Shown here: in pieces, positions 9,253 through 18,150 of the stretch | Layout of the letters: the number at the start of each line of letters is the position of its first letter | How positions within the stretch are numbered: position 1 is the first letter of the stretch | DNA from: Cysteiniphilum litorale | GTDB lineage: Bacteria; Pseudomonadota; Gammaproteobacteria; Francisellales; Francisellaceae | Direction: 5' to 3' | Length of the DNA: 64,000 nucleotides | NCBI RefSeq assembly: GCF_003428165.1 | Contig: NZ_QLIQ01000007.1 | Location: forward strand, 38,383 to 102,382 | Position numbers and translations under genes: made by a program | Notes under the pieces: generated by a model | Database searches by the model: none | What the model saw: the letters and a program-made list of their open reading frames with translations, nothing else | What the model was told of the DNA's origin: nothing

Positions 9253-10719
9253 TTAAAACTGATGTAAATAAGGATTGTCTTCACTCTCGCTCACAATCGC
9301 TTTACTGTTTTGCTTATTTTGTTTATTTGCCACGTTTTTATTATCAGCATTATGTTTTTGCTGTGCTTGATTATATACATTTCCATTAAAATCTTTAACA
9401 CTCTGCGCTAAATGCATACTTGTTGGCGACCACGCAAGCACAACACCATAGACAGCATCATTGTTACCTTTTTGTATATAACGCCATGTTTTTGCCACTT
9501 GCACACCGGATAATGACGTGCTTGCCGTGTTTTTAATTTCACTATCAAGCATATTAATTAGGTTGTTTGTTGATTTAATGTTTTCTTTGCCGGTAGTGAG
9601 ATTTCTAAATACATACTCAGCACTTTCTCTACCTAATTTTGTCAACTGACTGGTCGTCATTGATGAGTTTAAGAAGTTAGCATAGTTTGCTTCAGCAACT
9701 GCGCGTGCCTGCGCCACTGCGATATCCAGAGAGTTAGCTGAGCCACGACGTTGATAACCAAATTGCGCATAGGATAAAATAACCGGTTCACCGCGCTCAT
9801 CAAAGACAATACGAATGCCAAAATCATTTTTCAGCACATTGGCTGATTTATTGACAATCTCATTGATACTCAGACCTTTTTGATAATGTATTGATGATGC
9901 TTTACCTGATTTAACATCCGTCACCAAAGCCCTTATTTTCTCAGAATATAACGCGATAACTGCAACATATTGCTGATTATCTTTAGTCACGACAAATGTC
10001 TTTAGCGGCAACAAACCTGCAACTTCCAGATAGGCATTTTTATACGCTTCAATCAACATTTTCTGAAATGCCACTTGTTTTTTAAGCATCGGATCTTGAG
10101 CAATTTTCTCAGCATCAACACCTTGCTTTGCTAATTCTTTATCTAAATCATTACTCTTTATCGCAACATACTTATGATACAAGGAGCTCATCGTACTCCA
10201 AAAACCATCACCACCTCCGGGCAATTGATCATTATCAATGTCATATTTATTTGAGCTATCATCTTGATGGTTCTCAAACACTATTTTGGTTAAGTTCTTA
10301 CTAACCACACTGTTTACCAGTTCAGCTTGCGCTTTTAACATCGCCTCTTGAAATGCAAGCTGTAAAGTCGTTGCATTCATCGTATTATTATCATTATCAC
10401 TTTTAGCCACTTTAGCGTAAGCAGAATACACTCGCGTATCTTCGTTATTAAAATTCAACCCATTACTAGCGATATAAGCGCCCACCTTATCCATAATAAC
10501 TTCTTGAGCAGTACGATCATCTTGATCTTCCACCTCTGAAATAGGTGTATCTTTAGCGACCACTTGATTTATTGTGCTTTCAATAGGCATTGTTTCCACC
10601 TTTTGCTGTGTTTTTGCATCAGGTGTACTTGAATCGGTAGTTACTTGATTTTGCTGTGTGGCATATACATGAACATCTGCCATCATAAACAAAGTGGCAG
10701 CAATTGCTTTTAGCTTCAT
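9253..10719 (-). CDS. Exported DUF6844-like protein of unknown function
   Basis: 488 residues with a weak N-terminal signal sequence (to about A20), an acidic Gln/Thr-rich linker to about residue 70, then a mixed alpha/beta body. Two stretches with the pattern of long Ala-rich helix followed by a beta strand (around 120-145 plus 245-265, and 335-360 plus 410-430) recall LPP20/FlgT_N-type domains; this is an impression, not a search result. The C-terminus is Asn/Gln/Lys-rich and disordered-looking. It sits between the LpoB-like and FlgT/CsgG-like genes. Function unknown. Confidence 0.55.
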   Translation of the reverse strand: MKLKAIAATLFMMADVHVYATQQNQVTTDSSTPDAKTQQKVETMPIESTINQVVAKDTPISEVEDQDDRTAQEVIMDKVGAYIASNGLNFNNEDTRVYSAYAKVAKSDNDNNTMNATTLQLAFQEAMLKAQAELVNSVVSKNLTKIVFENHQDDSSNKYDIDNDQLPGGGDGFWSTMSSLYHKYVAIKSNDLDKELAKQGVDAEKIAQDPMLKKQVAFQKMLIEAYKNAYLEVAGLLPLKTFVVTKDNQQYVAVIALYSEKIRALVTDVKSGKASSIHYQKGLSINEIVNKSANVLKNDFGIRIVFDERGEPVILSYAQFGYQRRGSANSLDIAVAQARAVAEANYANFLNSSMTTSQLTKLGRESAEYVFRNLTTGKENIKSTNNLINMLDSEIKNTASTSLSGVQVAKTWRYIQKGNNDAVYGVVLAWSPTSMHLAQSVKDFNGNVYNQAQQKHNADNKNVANKQNKQNSKAIVSESEDNPYLHQF

Positions 10720-10752
10720 AAAAGTCCTTATTTACTATAGAAAATAAAATTA

Positions 10753-10850
10753 ACTGAAGTTACGGACTTTTTCTATTTCAACACCCCGCTTCGCAAGCTT
10801 AAGCACCCCTCTTGCAAAGAGGGGTGGCAGCCGGAGGCTGACGGGGTGTT
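10753..10850. repeat. Palindromic repeat element, family 1, complete copy
   Basis: A nested palindrome: outer arms AACACCCCG (10780-10788) and CGGGGTGTT (10842-10850) enclose an inner hairpin CACCCCTCTT / AAGAGGGGTG (10804-10826) and a small CAGCC/GGCTG hairpin. The left flank from 10753 is shared with a second copy at 63765, about 70 nt with few mismatches. It lies in the 206-nt gap between lpoB and the DUF6844-like gene, 33 nt upstream of the latter's start, so in RNA it would be a large hairpin within the cluster. Likely a small non-autonomous mobile or REP-type element. Confidence 0.75.
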
Positions 10851-10925
10851 TATAAAATTATCGTTTTTTCTAAAGTGCGTAAATCCAGCAATTAATATTT
10901 ACATAGAGACCTATGTGTTGGTAGG

Positions 10926-11552
10926 TTACCAGCCAAAAGAGCTGCGCTTTTGTACTTTGCGAATTTGTTTTTGATCTTGCCAAACAATAATACCTGTTTT
11001 TAGATCAATCATTTTTAATGTAATCAAATAGAATAAAGACTGTTGATCACTATTCATCGATTGCATATCGGCAATGCTGCCATAAATCATATATTGTGCA
11101 CCGATTTGTTGACCCATCTTTGTCGCCGTTGCTTGATCGACCATACCAGATTCCGATTGATAATCCATCTGCTCTTTCATTTGCTTGACTTGCGACATAT
11201 CAGTGAACTGGAATTTACCACTATTGATAATCTCAGTTGACACAGTATTCGCTAGCATACCAGTATTAATGTGCTCTGCGGTTTCATTTTTAATCGTACT
11301 AAAGAATACAATCGGCTGCTTGCCACCCGCTGTAATACGTGCAATCGCTGGAGATGCTAGCATGCCACCAACCATTTTCTGCGTTGTCGTTTGCAAGTCT
11401 GTTGAGTTGAAATTAATCGATGTCGTATCGACACCCTGCGGATCTACATAGCTGACATTACTTGAGCTAGCACAGCCTGCGAGTAAGCCAACAGACAGCA
11501 ACGCTGGTAACATATAAATTGATTTGGTTTTTAACTTTTTTTTCATATTCAT
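10926..11552 (-). CDS. lpoB: LpoB-like lipoprotein, putative penicillin-binding protein activator
   Basis: A 208-residue lipoprotein with lipobox LLAGC (C27) followed by a CsgG-like alpha/beta domain (QPIVFFSTIKNETAEHINTG, later GAQYMIYGSIADM), the pattern of LpoB. In E. coli LpoB spans the periplasm and activates PBP1B; that role is inferred. Start: an upstream in-frame ATG at 11582 exists, but GGAG lies 8 nt before the ATG at 11552, which also puts the signal peptide at the N-terminus. The E. coli protein has a longer disordered linker. First gene of the lipoprotein cluster after the DUF2147 gene. Confidence 0.75.
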   Translation of the reverse strand: MNMKKKLKTKSIYMLPALLSVGLLAGCASSSNVSYVDPQGVDTTSINFNSTDLQTTTQKMVGGMLASPAIARITAGGKQPIVFFSTIKNETAEHINTGMLANTVSTEIINSGKFQFTDMSQVKQMKEQMDYQSESGMVDQATATKMGQQIGAQYMIYGSIADMQSMNSDQQSLFYLITLKMIDLKTGIIVWQDQKQIRKVQKRSSFGW

Positions 11553-11678
11553 CGTATTCACTCCATAATCCTTAGAATCCAAAATTCAAACGAGATTCTA
11601 TTGAAAAAAGATCTCACTTTCAAATTTTATTTATTCCGCACACAGCTAATTTTTATTTTTTGATCACAAACTTCACAA

Positions 11679-12422
11679 TTAAGCACCAAAATCACACAAA
11701 CCATTGGCTTTTAGAATAATCTTTGAACATTGCTGCCATAATTTCTCATTGGTAATTTTTCCTGTTTTGTCAGCATAAGCATAATGCCCATCTTTGGTTA
11801 AGCCGCAGACTTTAGCGCATTGCAATGCTTCCTGTTGATCAATACGATACCAATATTGCGTGCGTCCAAATAATGAGAAACCAACATAGCCACGCACATA
11901 GAGCTTTTTGCCATTTTCTTGTGTTTGAATCTTGCAACTATAGACTTTGCCATTGGATGGATCCAAAATTGATCCGCTTTTATATAACGCTCCATCTGAT
12001 CCATCTTTGTCACCATCTTTGCTGAAATTCCACATTATTTTCAAGCCTTGCACTTGATTGTTTGGATAACTTGAATAGTCAAACTTATAACCGTTTTCAT
12101 CACCCTTACCACAGTTTTTACACGAAACATCAGGCACTTGTTCTTTGTCACCCACAATATTAACAAAAGGAACAATAATCTTACCTTCAAGCTTACCATC
12201 TTTACCTTTGTAAACTTGCAAAATTGACTGTGCTTGTTTATCACCATCGGTATACTGCAACCAATAACCAACGGGTGAGTACAGGTTTTGCGCTTTATGC
12301 ATTGAGGCAATTGTTTGATCATTATACGACTTCACTGAAGCTTGATCAGTAGCTGCTTGTGACAGCCCGATACTGGTAGCTACAGACATTGAAGCTAATA
12401 ATGTTATATATTTTCCTTTCAT
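11679..12422 (-). CDS. Exported DUF2147 family protein
   Basis: 247 residues with a signal peptide (cut likely after SQA, about residue 23). The centre carries the DUF2147 hallmarks: GYWLQYTDG, a CKNCGKG cysteine pair, GLKIMWNF, GSILDPSNGKVYSCK and VRGYVGFSLFGRTQYW. This is a lipocalin-like small beta-barrel fold found in many periplasmic proteins; no function is established that I know of. A Cys-containing C-terminal extension of about 40 residues follows the domain. It precedes lpoB on the same strand with a 126-nt gap and may have its own transcript. Confidence 0.75.
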   Translation of the reverse strand: MKGKYITLLASMSVATSIGLSQAATDQASVKSYNDQTIASMHKAQNLYSPVGYWLQYTDGDKQAQSILQVYKGKDGKLEGKIIVPFVNIVGDKEQVPDVSCKNCGKGDENGYKFDYSSYPNNQVQGLKIMWNFSKDGDKDGSDGALYKSGSILDPSNGKVYSCKIQTQENGKKLYVRGYVGFSLFGRTQYWYRIDQQEALQCAKVCGLTKDGHYAYADKTGKITNEKLWQQCSKIILKANGLCDFGA

Positions 12423-12455
12423 CTTGTTTCCTTTGTTTTTTATTAATGTTTTATT

Positions 12456-12860
12456 TTAAAAGAGCGTTCTGACGTGCTCATAACTACGTATTGTTTCATC
12501 CGCTGTTATTAATATTGCACCATAAATACTTGCAGTTGCAATAATCATACGATCAGCAGGATCTTTATGGTAATCAAAATTTGGTAAAGATGTCGAAGTC
12601 ATTGCTATCTCATTGGTAACGGGGACAAACTCAACACAATCTATCATCTGCACTGTTTCAAGCCATTTTCTAATATCAATACGTAGACTTAACCTTCCTT
12701 TGTTAATTAGCATACAAATTTCCCACGCTGTAATCGACGATAATAGAATTCGACTTTTCTCTTGCTGAGCCTTATTAATAGCGTTTACTGCTTTAGTGCT
12801 TAGCTTATCGTTACCATCAACCCACCAAACTAAAATATGCGTATCCAAGACAATATCCAT
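12456..12860 (-). CDS. vapC: VapC-type PIN-domain toxin
   Basis: 134-residue PIN-domain protein, presumably an RNase toxin. The acidic metal-binding residues are present: D6 in IVLDTH, E47 in ITAWEICM, D99 and D102 in KDPADRMIIATA. Its ATG directly follows the antitoxin stop (TAAATG), so the two are translationally coupled. All catalytic residues are intact, so it looks active. The pair stands alone between the envelope cluster and leuS. Confidence 0.88.
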   Translation of the reverse strand: MDIVLDTHILVWWVDGNDKLSTKAVNAINKAQQEKSRILLSSITAWEICMLINKGRLSLRIDIRKWLETVQMIDCVEFVPVTNEIAMTSTSLPNFDYHKDPADRMIIATASIYGAILITADETIRSYEHVRTLF

Positions 12861-13085
12861 TTACGCCAGATCCCAATCATTATCTGCTACCGGCTTAGTT
12901 GGATTTTCAAATTTCATTACAGAGTCTTTCAATACATCCAAAGGCATTTTCTTTTTTATTAATGAGACCATTAATGACGGTTTACCATGATTTGTGATAA
13001 TAAATGGCTGCCCTGTTTTTTCTATTGTACGGAAACACTCTAAAGCATGTGTTTTAAAATTTGATTTAGAAATCTGCTTACTCAT
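12861..13085 (-). CDS. Phd/YefM-type antitoxin
   Basis: 74-residue antitoxin gene immediately upstream of vapC. The N-terminal half has the Phd/YefM pattern (SKSNFKTHALECFRTIEKTG then FIITNHGKPSLMVS), the DNA-binding and dimer domain; the C-terminal part should wrap around the toxin. A longer reading frame from GTG at 13097 is possible, but AGGTGG lies about 8 nt before the ATG at 13085, which I chose. Such antitoxins usually repress their own promoter. Confidence 0.85.
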   Translation of the reverse strand: MSKQISKSNFKTHALECFRTIEKTGQPFIITNHGKPSLMVSLIKKKMPLDVLKDSVMKFENPTKPVADNDWDLA

Positions 13086-13306
13086 AAAAATGACCACCTA
13101 TAATGACTATATCCATATTTTAGCCTCAAAACAGAGCAATGCAAACATTAATAGTTAGACTCCGCACTATAAAAGTTAAAGCATTAACAACAGTAACGCA
13201 AGATAAACACTATTGACACTAGTCGTTTCTTAAAAATTTCGCTAACATACTGACAATTTAGTAAATACTTTCTACAGCTACTTAGAACATACAATTGGAT
13301 AATAGA

Positions 13307-15736
13307 ATGCAACAAACTTATGATTTCACCCAATTAGAAAAGCAAATCCAAGCCTTCTGGCAAGACAATCAATCTTTTAAAGCCGTTAAAGATACTAACA
13401 AAGAAAAGTTTTATAGCTTGTCGATGTTGCCCTATCCAAGTGGTACACTGCATATGGGGCACGTGCGTAATTATACCCTTGGTGATGTCGTTAGCCGCTA
13501 TCAACGCATGCTTGGTAAAAATGTATTGCAACCTATGGGCTGGGATGCCTTTGGTTTACCGGCTGAAAATGCTGCTATCAAACATCAAAAAGCACCCGCT
13601 GATTGGACATATAGTAATATTGCTTATATGAAAAAGCAGTTACAATCTTTAGGTTTTGGTTATGACTGGGATCGCGAGGTTGCAACATGTGATGATAGTT
13701 ATTACAAGTGGGAGCAATGGTTTTTTATTGAGCTTTACAACAAAGGCTTAGTCTATCGCAAAAATTCAGTAGTTAACTGGGATCCCGTTGATCAAACCGT
13801 GCTTGCCAATGAACAAGTTGTTGATGGTCGTGGTTGGCGCTCAGGTGCACTTGTTGAGAAAAAAGAAATCCCTCAATGGTTTGTTAAAATCACGGACTAT
13901 GCCGATGAGCTTTTACAAGATCTAGACAAACTAAAAGGCTGGCCTGATGCGGTTAAAATCATGCAGACTAATTGGATTGGCAAGTCTGAAGGCACAACGA
14001 TAACATTTGATGTCAATGGCACTAAACTTGATGTTTTCACCACGCGTCCTGATACCTTAATGGGTGTGACTTATCTGGCAATTGCTGCTGAGCATCCACT
14101 GGCATTACAAGCTTCAAAAGAAAATGCTGCAATTGCTAAGTTTATTAAACAGTGTCAGCAAACCTCGACCATGGAAGCCGATCTTGCCACACAAGAAAAG
14201 CTTGGCATTAAAACACCTTTTTATGCGACACACCCTATTACTGGTGATAAAGTTGAAGTCTGGATTGCCAACTTTGTCTTAATGAGTTATGGCACAGGTG
14301 CTGTGATGTCGGTACCCGCGCACGATGAGCGTGATTGGGAATTTGCTCATAAATATAATATCTCATTAAAACAAGTCATTGAAACCACTGAAGGTAACAC
14401 TGACCTTAGCAAAGGCGCAATTACCGAAAAAGGCACTTTGATTAATTCAGGACAATTTGATGGTCTTGATTTTGATGCTGCTTTTAGCAAAATTGCCGAG
14501 TATTTAACTACCAACAACAAGGGCGAGATTACAACCAACTTCAGGATTCGTGATTGGGGTGTTTCGCGCCAACGCTACTGGGGCTGCCCTATTCCAATGA
14601 TTCATTGTGAAAATTGTGGCATATCCCCTGAAAAAGAAGAAAACCTACCTGTTAAACTACCTCAAGATGTCACATTAACAGGTGCTACCTCGCCACTTAA
14701 AGTAATGCCTGAGTTTTACGAAACAACCTGCCCACAATGTGGCAGTAAAGCAACACGTGAAACAGACACCTTTGACACCTTTATGGAGTCTTCATGGTAT
14801 TATGCACGCTACACCTGCCCAACAGCTGATAAAATGCTTGATGATGAAGCCAACTACTGGCTGCCTGTCGATCAGTATATTGGCGGTATTGAGCATGCAA
14901 TTATGCATCTGTTATATGCACGCTTTTTCCATAAATTGATGCGTGATGCTGGTCTTGTCACCAGTAGCGAGCCATTTACCAACCTATTAACACAAGGCAT
15001 GGTGCTAAAAGATGGTGCTAAAATGTCAAAGTCAAAAGGCAACACGGTTGACCCGCAAGCTTTGATTGAACAGTACGGTGCTGATACCGTGCGTTTATTT
15101 AGTATGTTCGCTGCTCCTCCTGAGCAATCACTTGAGTGGTCTGATTCAGGTGTAGAAGGAGCACATCGATTTTTAAAGAAAATATGGAGCTATATTCATA
15201 GCAATCATGACAAGATTGATCCAAAATACACATTGAGCCTTGATAAGTTAAGTAATGATGATAAAAAGGTGCGCTTTGAAATCTATAGCGTGTTAAAGCA
15301 GGCGCTTTTTGATTTTGATAAGATGCAGTTTAATACGGTTGTTTCAGCGTGCATGAAGATTTTTAATAGTTTACAAAATGCTCAGAACAGCGCTGTTATC
15401 ACTGAAGGCGTGAGTATTCTGCTGCGTTTATTAGCGCCATTTACCCCACACATTGCACAATCCTTATGGTCAGAGCTTCACTTTGGTGATGATATTTTAA
15501 ATGCAGGCTTCCCGCAAATTGATGATCAAGCACTTATTAGTGACAACTTCACTCTAGTGGTACAAGTCAATGGTAAATTACGTGCCAAAATTGATGTCTC
15601 TAGTGAGCTTACTGCCAAAGAGATTGAAGCCATGGTTATTGCCGATGAAGTGGTCAGCAAATTTCTTGAAGGCAAAACAATTAAAAAGGCGATTTACGTG
15701 CCGAAAAAATTAATGAATCTAGTGATTGGAGCGTAA
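13307..15736 (+). CDS. leuS: Leucyl-tRNA synthetase
   Basis: Class I synthetase charging tRNA-Leu, 809 residues from the ATG at 13307. An in-frame TTG at 13295 would add four residues, but the ATG aligns with the usual LeuRS N-terminus. Visible features: HIGH-type HMGH at 49-52, an editing (CP1) domain with [16 protein letters not shown] and [15 protein letters not shown], a C-x2-C zinc-type pair (CENCG, CPQCG), and KMSKSKGN near the end of the catalytic domain. lptE follows 6 nt later, the usual gammaproteobacterial pair. Confidence 0.97.
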   Translation: MQQTYDFTQLEKQIQAFWQDNQSFKAVKDTNKEKFYSLSMLPYPSGTLHMGHVRNYTLGDVVSRYQRMLGKNVLQPMGWDAFGLPAENAAIKHQKAPADWTYSNIAYMKKQLQSLGFGYDWDREVATCDDSYYKWEQWFFIELYNKGLVYRKNSVVNWDPVDQTVLANEQVVDGRGWRSGALVEKKEIPQWFVKITDYADELLQDLDKLKGWPDAVKIMQTNWIGKSEGTTITFDVNGTKLDVFTTRPDTLMGVTYLAIAAEHPLALQASKENAAIAKFIKQCQQTSTMEADLATQEKLGIKTPFYATHPITGDKVEVWIANFVLMSYGTGAVMSVPAHDERDWEFAHKYNISLKQVIETTEGNTDLSKGAITEKGTLINSGQFDGLDFDAAFSKIAEYLTTNNKGEITTNFRIRDWGVSRQRYWGCPIPMIHCENCGISPEKEENLPVKLPQDVTLTGATSPLKVMPEFYETTCPQCGSKATRETDTFDTFMESSWYYARYTCPTADKMLDDEANYWLPVDQYIGGIEHAIMHLLYARFFHKLMRDAGLVTSSEPFTNLLTQGMVLKDGAKMSKSKGNTVDPQALIEQYGADTVRLFSMFAAPPEQSLEWSDSGVEGAHRFLKKIWSYIHSNHDKIDPKYTLSLDKLSNDDKKVRFEIYSVLKQALFDFDKMQFNTVVSACMKIFNSLQNAQNSAVITEGVSILLRLLAPFTPHIAQSLWSELHFGDDILNAGFPQIDDQALISDNFTLVVQVNGKLRAKIDVSSELTAKEIEAMVIADEVVSKFLEGKTIKKAIYVPKKLMNLVIGA

Positions 15737-15742
15737 TGGATC

Positions 15743-16342
15743 ATGCATTATTTACGCTTTAAAAACATTAATCTTAAATTATTACTTGTCGCATTGTTTG
15801 CTACTTTAATTTATGGCTGCGGCTTTCACTTACGCGGTTGGAATGAAGGCATGCCTAAGTTTATGCAAAAAGTATATATCAGCTACAATGGTAGTGAATT
15901 TGGCTTTATTAATGCCTTAAATTCTGTGATCACATCCACTGGTGCTGAAGTCGTCCCATCAGCCAAAGAGGCGAATATTATTATTCACATTAAGTCTGCC
16001 GCACAAAGTAGTCGCTTAGTCGGCATCACGGGTGGTGCATCTTCCAATGACTACATCATGAGCTATGCCGTAAGTTATGATATTTTGAATAGCAAAAACC
16101 AAGTTATCCTAAAAGATCAAAGTAACTCTGCACAGCAAACGTATACAACGAATGCAACACAACAGCTAAGCAACAACTCACAACAGCAACAAATTTACAA
16201 TAGCCTACAATCGCAAGTGGCAAGTAATATTATTGTGCAGATGCAGAGTATTACTCTAGAAAAGTATAACGCTTCTTCCGATGAGAATCCTGACACGCAA
16301 TCATCATCTAATAATCACACAGTAGAAGTTGCTAAAAAGTAA
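15743..16342 (+). CDS. lptE: LPS-assembly lipoprotein LptE
   Basis: 199-residue lipoprotein plugging the LptD barrel that inserts LPS into the outer membrane. Lipobox LIYGC (C26) is followed at once by the family signature GFHLRGW. The last 60 residues are Gln/Asn/Ser-rich and probably disordered. Only 6 nt separate it from leuS, matching the conserved leuS-lptE order; the holA that often follows is absent here. Confidence 0.93.
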   Translation: MHYLRFKNINLKLLLVALFATLIYGCGFHLRGWNEGMPKFMQKVYISYNGSEFGFINALNSVITSTGAEVVPSAKEANIIIHIKSAAQSSRLVGITGGASSNDYIMSYAVSYDILNSKNQVILKDQSNSAQQTYTTNATQQLSNNSQQQQIYNSLQSQVASNIIVQMQSITLEKYNASSDENPDTQSSSNNHTVEVAKK

Positions 16343-16371
16343 ACGACCTTAAAAACACACAATGATTATAC

Positions 16372-16395
16372 GTTGGCTGAGTGTTAACTCATGCC
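16372..16395. repeat. Degenerate palindromic repeat, family 2 type A
   Basis: The first 15 bases match GTTGGCTGAGCGTTA of the type A repeats near the his operon except for one change; the second half has drifted. It lies in the 103-nt gap between convergent lptE and the DUF481-type gene, a typical REP location. Confidence 0.4.
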
Positions 16396-16445
16396 ATTAG
16401 CCATCTCTATACTTGCCTTAGATATAGTTTATTATGGGTATGTAA

Positions 16446-17588
16446 TTAAAACGAATACGCAATCGTTGTTGATGTCACAGTATTAGCGCGTTTCTTATTG
16501 GAACTTGCCCAACTGCTACCATTAATTTGGAAGCCCAATTGCAAAATAAGATTCTTATAAATCTCTGTCGATAAGGTGCTATTGGTCTGATAAGTCGTTG
16601 CATCATCTGCTGTCCAGTTGACTAAAATGCTTTGTTTAAAGCTTGAGGTATCCGTAAAGTTCCACACATAATCAAGTCCACCTTGCGCACCGAGTGCATT
16701 GGAAAACTCACCGGTATCCTTGACCTTCTGTTGCGTTAAACTCGGACCGATCGATGATGTAAGGCTCATCGTATCATTACTATACAACTGGCGCTGATAA
16801 CCGATAGATTCTGACAAAATATAACTGTATGTATCAAGCTGATCATTTAAGTAGTTAATCCTGCCATAAATACCATTGTTCTTATCAAAATTCCATGAAG
16901 TCGTTCCTGTTGCTTGGAACTTATTGGTTTTAACGCCTTTGCCATCGGGCATATCATCGCGATTATACAAGTAACTCATCACCAATGTGTTTTTCCATGG
17001 GATAATCGGGTTATAACTAATATTGGCATTACCATTATAGTTAGTTGCTGCAGAGTTCCCTGTGACAATGCTACCACCCAACCCAAAGCTCGTACCTTTC
17101 CAAGGGTCTGCAATGGCTATGTTTGGCTTTTTCTGTGATACTGCATCATCATTAGCAATGCCTTCTGGCAGATTTAAACTACTAAGTGACGACGTAGATT
17201 GCGCCTGTGATGTTGCCGCAGTATCTGCACTTGATTTAGATGCTTGCACTGACTGAGCTACTGGTTTTTTCTGCTCTTGCAGTGAATCACTCCAAGGACT
17301 AAGAACTGCGGCACTGGCAACGGGTACTTTAGCATTTGCTGCTGCGCTATCTGTCGCTTGTGTAGCCGTAGTAGCTGTTTTTGTGTTTTGTGCTGTATCA
17401 TTTTGCTTAATTTTAACGCTACCAGCATCGGCAATTGCCTGATAGTGTTTGGCTAAATCTTCATAGCTTTGCGCTAAGGCACGATATTTTTGTGCCATGG
17501 TTTGTGCGTCATCAGGACTCATTGCATAAACTGCTGTTACATTAAGTGTTCCTATCAATACAGCTAAAGCAGTTAGCCTCTTTGTCAT
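16446..17588 (-). CDS. DUF481-type outer-membrane beta-barrel protein
   Basis: 380 residues: signal peptide ending at about A22, a short helical/coiled-coil stretch (about 27-55), a long Ala/Ser/Thr/Gln-rich low-complexity region (about 60-155), then a C-terminal barrel of alternating strands (about 160-380) ending in aromatic YSF, the usual beta-signal for outer-membrane insertion. The barrel resembles the DUF481/YdiY family. Substrate unknown. It lies 51 nt after lptM on the same strand, so the two may be cotranscribed. Confidence 0.7.
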   Translation of the reverse strand: MTKRLTALAVLIGTLNVTAVYAMSPDDAQTMAQKYRALAQSYEDLAKHYQAIADAGSVKIKQNDTAQNTKTATTATQATDSAAANAKVPVASAAVLSPWSDSLQEQKKPVAQSVQASKSSADTAATSQAQSTSSLSSLNLPEGIANDDAVSQKKPNIAIADPWKGTSFGLGGSIVTGNSAATNYNGNANISYNPIIPWKNTLVMSYLYNRDDMPDGKGVKTNKFQATGTTSWNFDKNNGIYGRINYLNDQLDTYSYILSESIGYQRQLYSNDTMSLTSSIGPSLTQQKVKDTGEFSNALGAQGGLDYVWNFTDTSSFKQSILVNWTADDATTYQTNSTLSTEIYKNLILQLGFQINGSSWASSNKKRANTVTSTTIAYSF

Positions 17589-17639
17589 TACTCACTCCAA
17601 TTGTTTTGTTTTTATTTTTTTTAGTTGTTTTTTTATCTT

Positions 17640-18020
17640 TTATTCACTTTGATTTTGCAGACTGTTTGAACCCTGCTGATCTTGCTGACTTTCGGTGTTT
17701 TGTATATCCTGCTTAGCTTCTGCATCATCAGTCGTCTGCTCATTAGTTGATGGTAATGTTGTATTGCTTTGAGCACTTTGTTTATCTTTATCATCATTGT
17801 TTGTTGTATCAACTGATTTATTCGATGGCTTATCATTATTGCTAGTATCTGCCGACTGCGCTGCTGTAGCGCTTGTCTTTGTTGCATTAGAGGTTTCGGT
17901 GGGCTTTGCGACCGTCGCAGTATCATCCTTTGGCAAATACAAAGGTCCCATTTGCCCACAACCAGCTAATAAGGTCATAGGAATAAGTAATGTAAATAAT
18001 TTTATAGATTTTTTTGTCAT
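17640..18020 (-). CDS. lptM: LptM-like lipoprotein with long low-complexity tail
   Basis: 126-residue lipoprotein. The start at 18020 puts lipobox LLAGC (C21) in place and is followed by GQMGPLYLPKDD, matching the LptM (YifL) signature CGLKGPLYFP. In E. coli LptM assists LptD oxidation and stabilises LptDE. The known protein is about 67 residues; here about 100 residues after the signature are Asn/Gln/Ser/Thr/Asp-rich and disordered-looking. A longer frame reaching 18242 has no credible N-terminus. Its proximity to lptE (1.3 kb) fits an LPS-transport neighbourhood. Confidence 0.82.
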   Translation of the reverse strand: MTKKSIKLFTLLIPMTLLAGCGQMGPLYLPKDDTATVAKPTETSNATKTSATAAQSADTSNNDKPSNKSVDTTNNDDKDKQSAQSNTTLPSTNEQTTDDAEAKQDIQNTESQQDQQGSNSLQNQSE

Positions 18021-18150
18021 AATCCGCTTGGCGCTATGTAAATATTCGTTAAAATAATTCCCAACATAATAAAAAACATTATGCGCGAAGCCAAATAGAA
18101 TTATGGTCTTTCTGCAATGAATTTGACATCTTTTACTTTTACGAAGGAAT

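Noticed and set aside
11591..11614. GAGAT/ATCTC hairpin between the DUF2147 gene and lpoB as a terminator
   Set aside because: Short stem, large loop and a broken T-tract; not convincing.
8031..12422. Curli secretion operon, from the CsgG-like domains
   Set aside because: No CsgA, CsgB, CsgE or CsgF-like genes; the domains fit LpoB and FlgT patterns better.
13213..13260. TTGACA upstream of leuS as a promoter
   Set aside because: No acceptable -10 box at 16-18 nt spacing.
17633..17959. Alternative minus-strand frame over lptM
   Set aside because: Gln/Arg-rich shadow of the low-complexity lptM tail; no lipobox, start or family.
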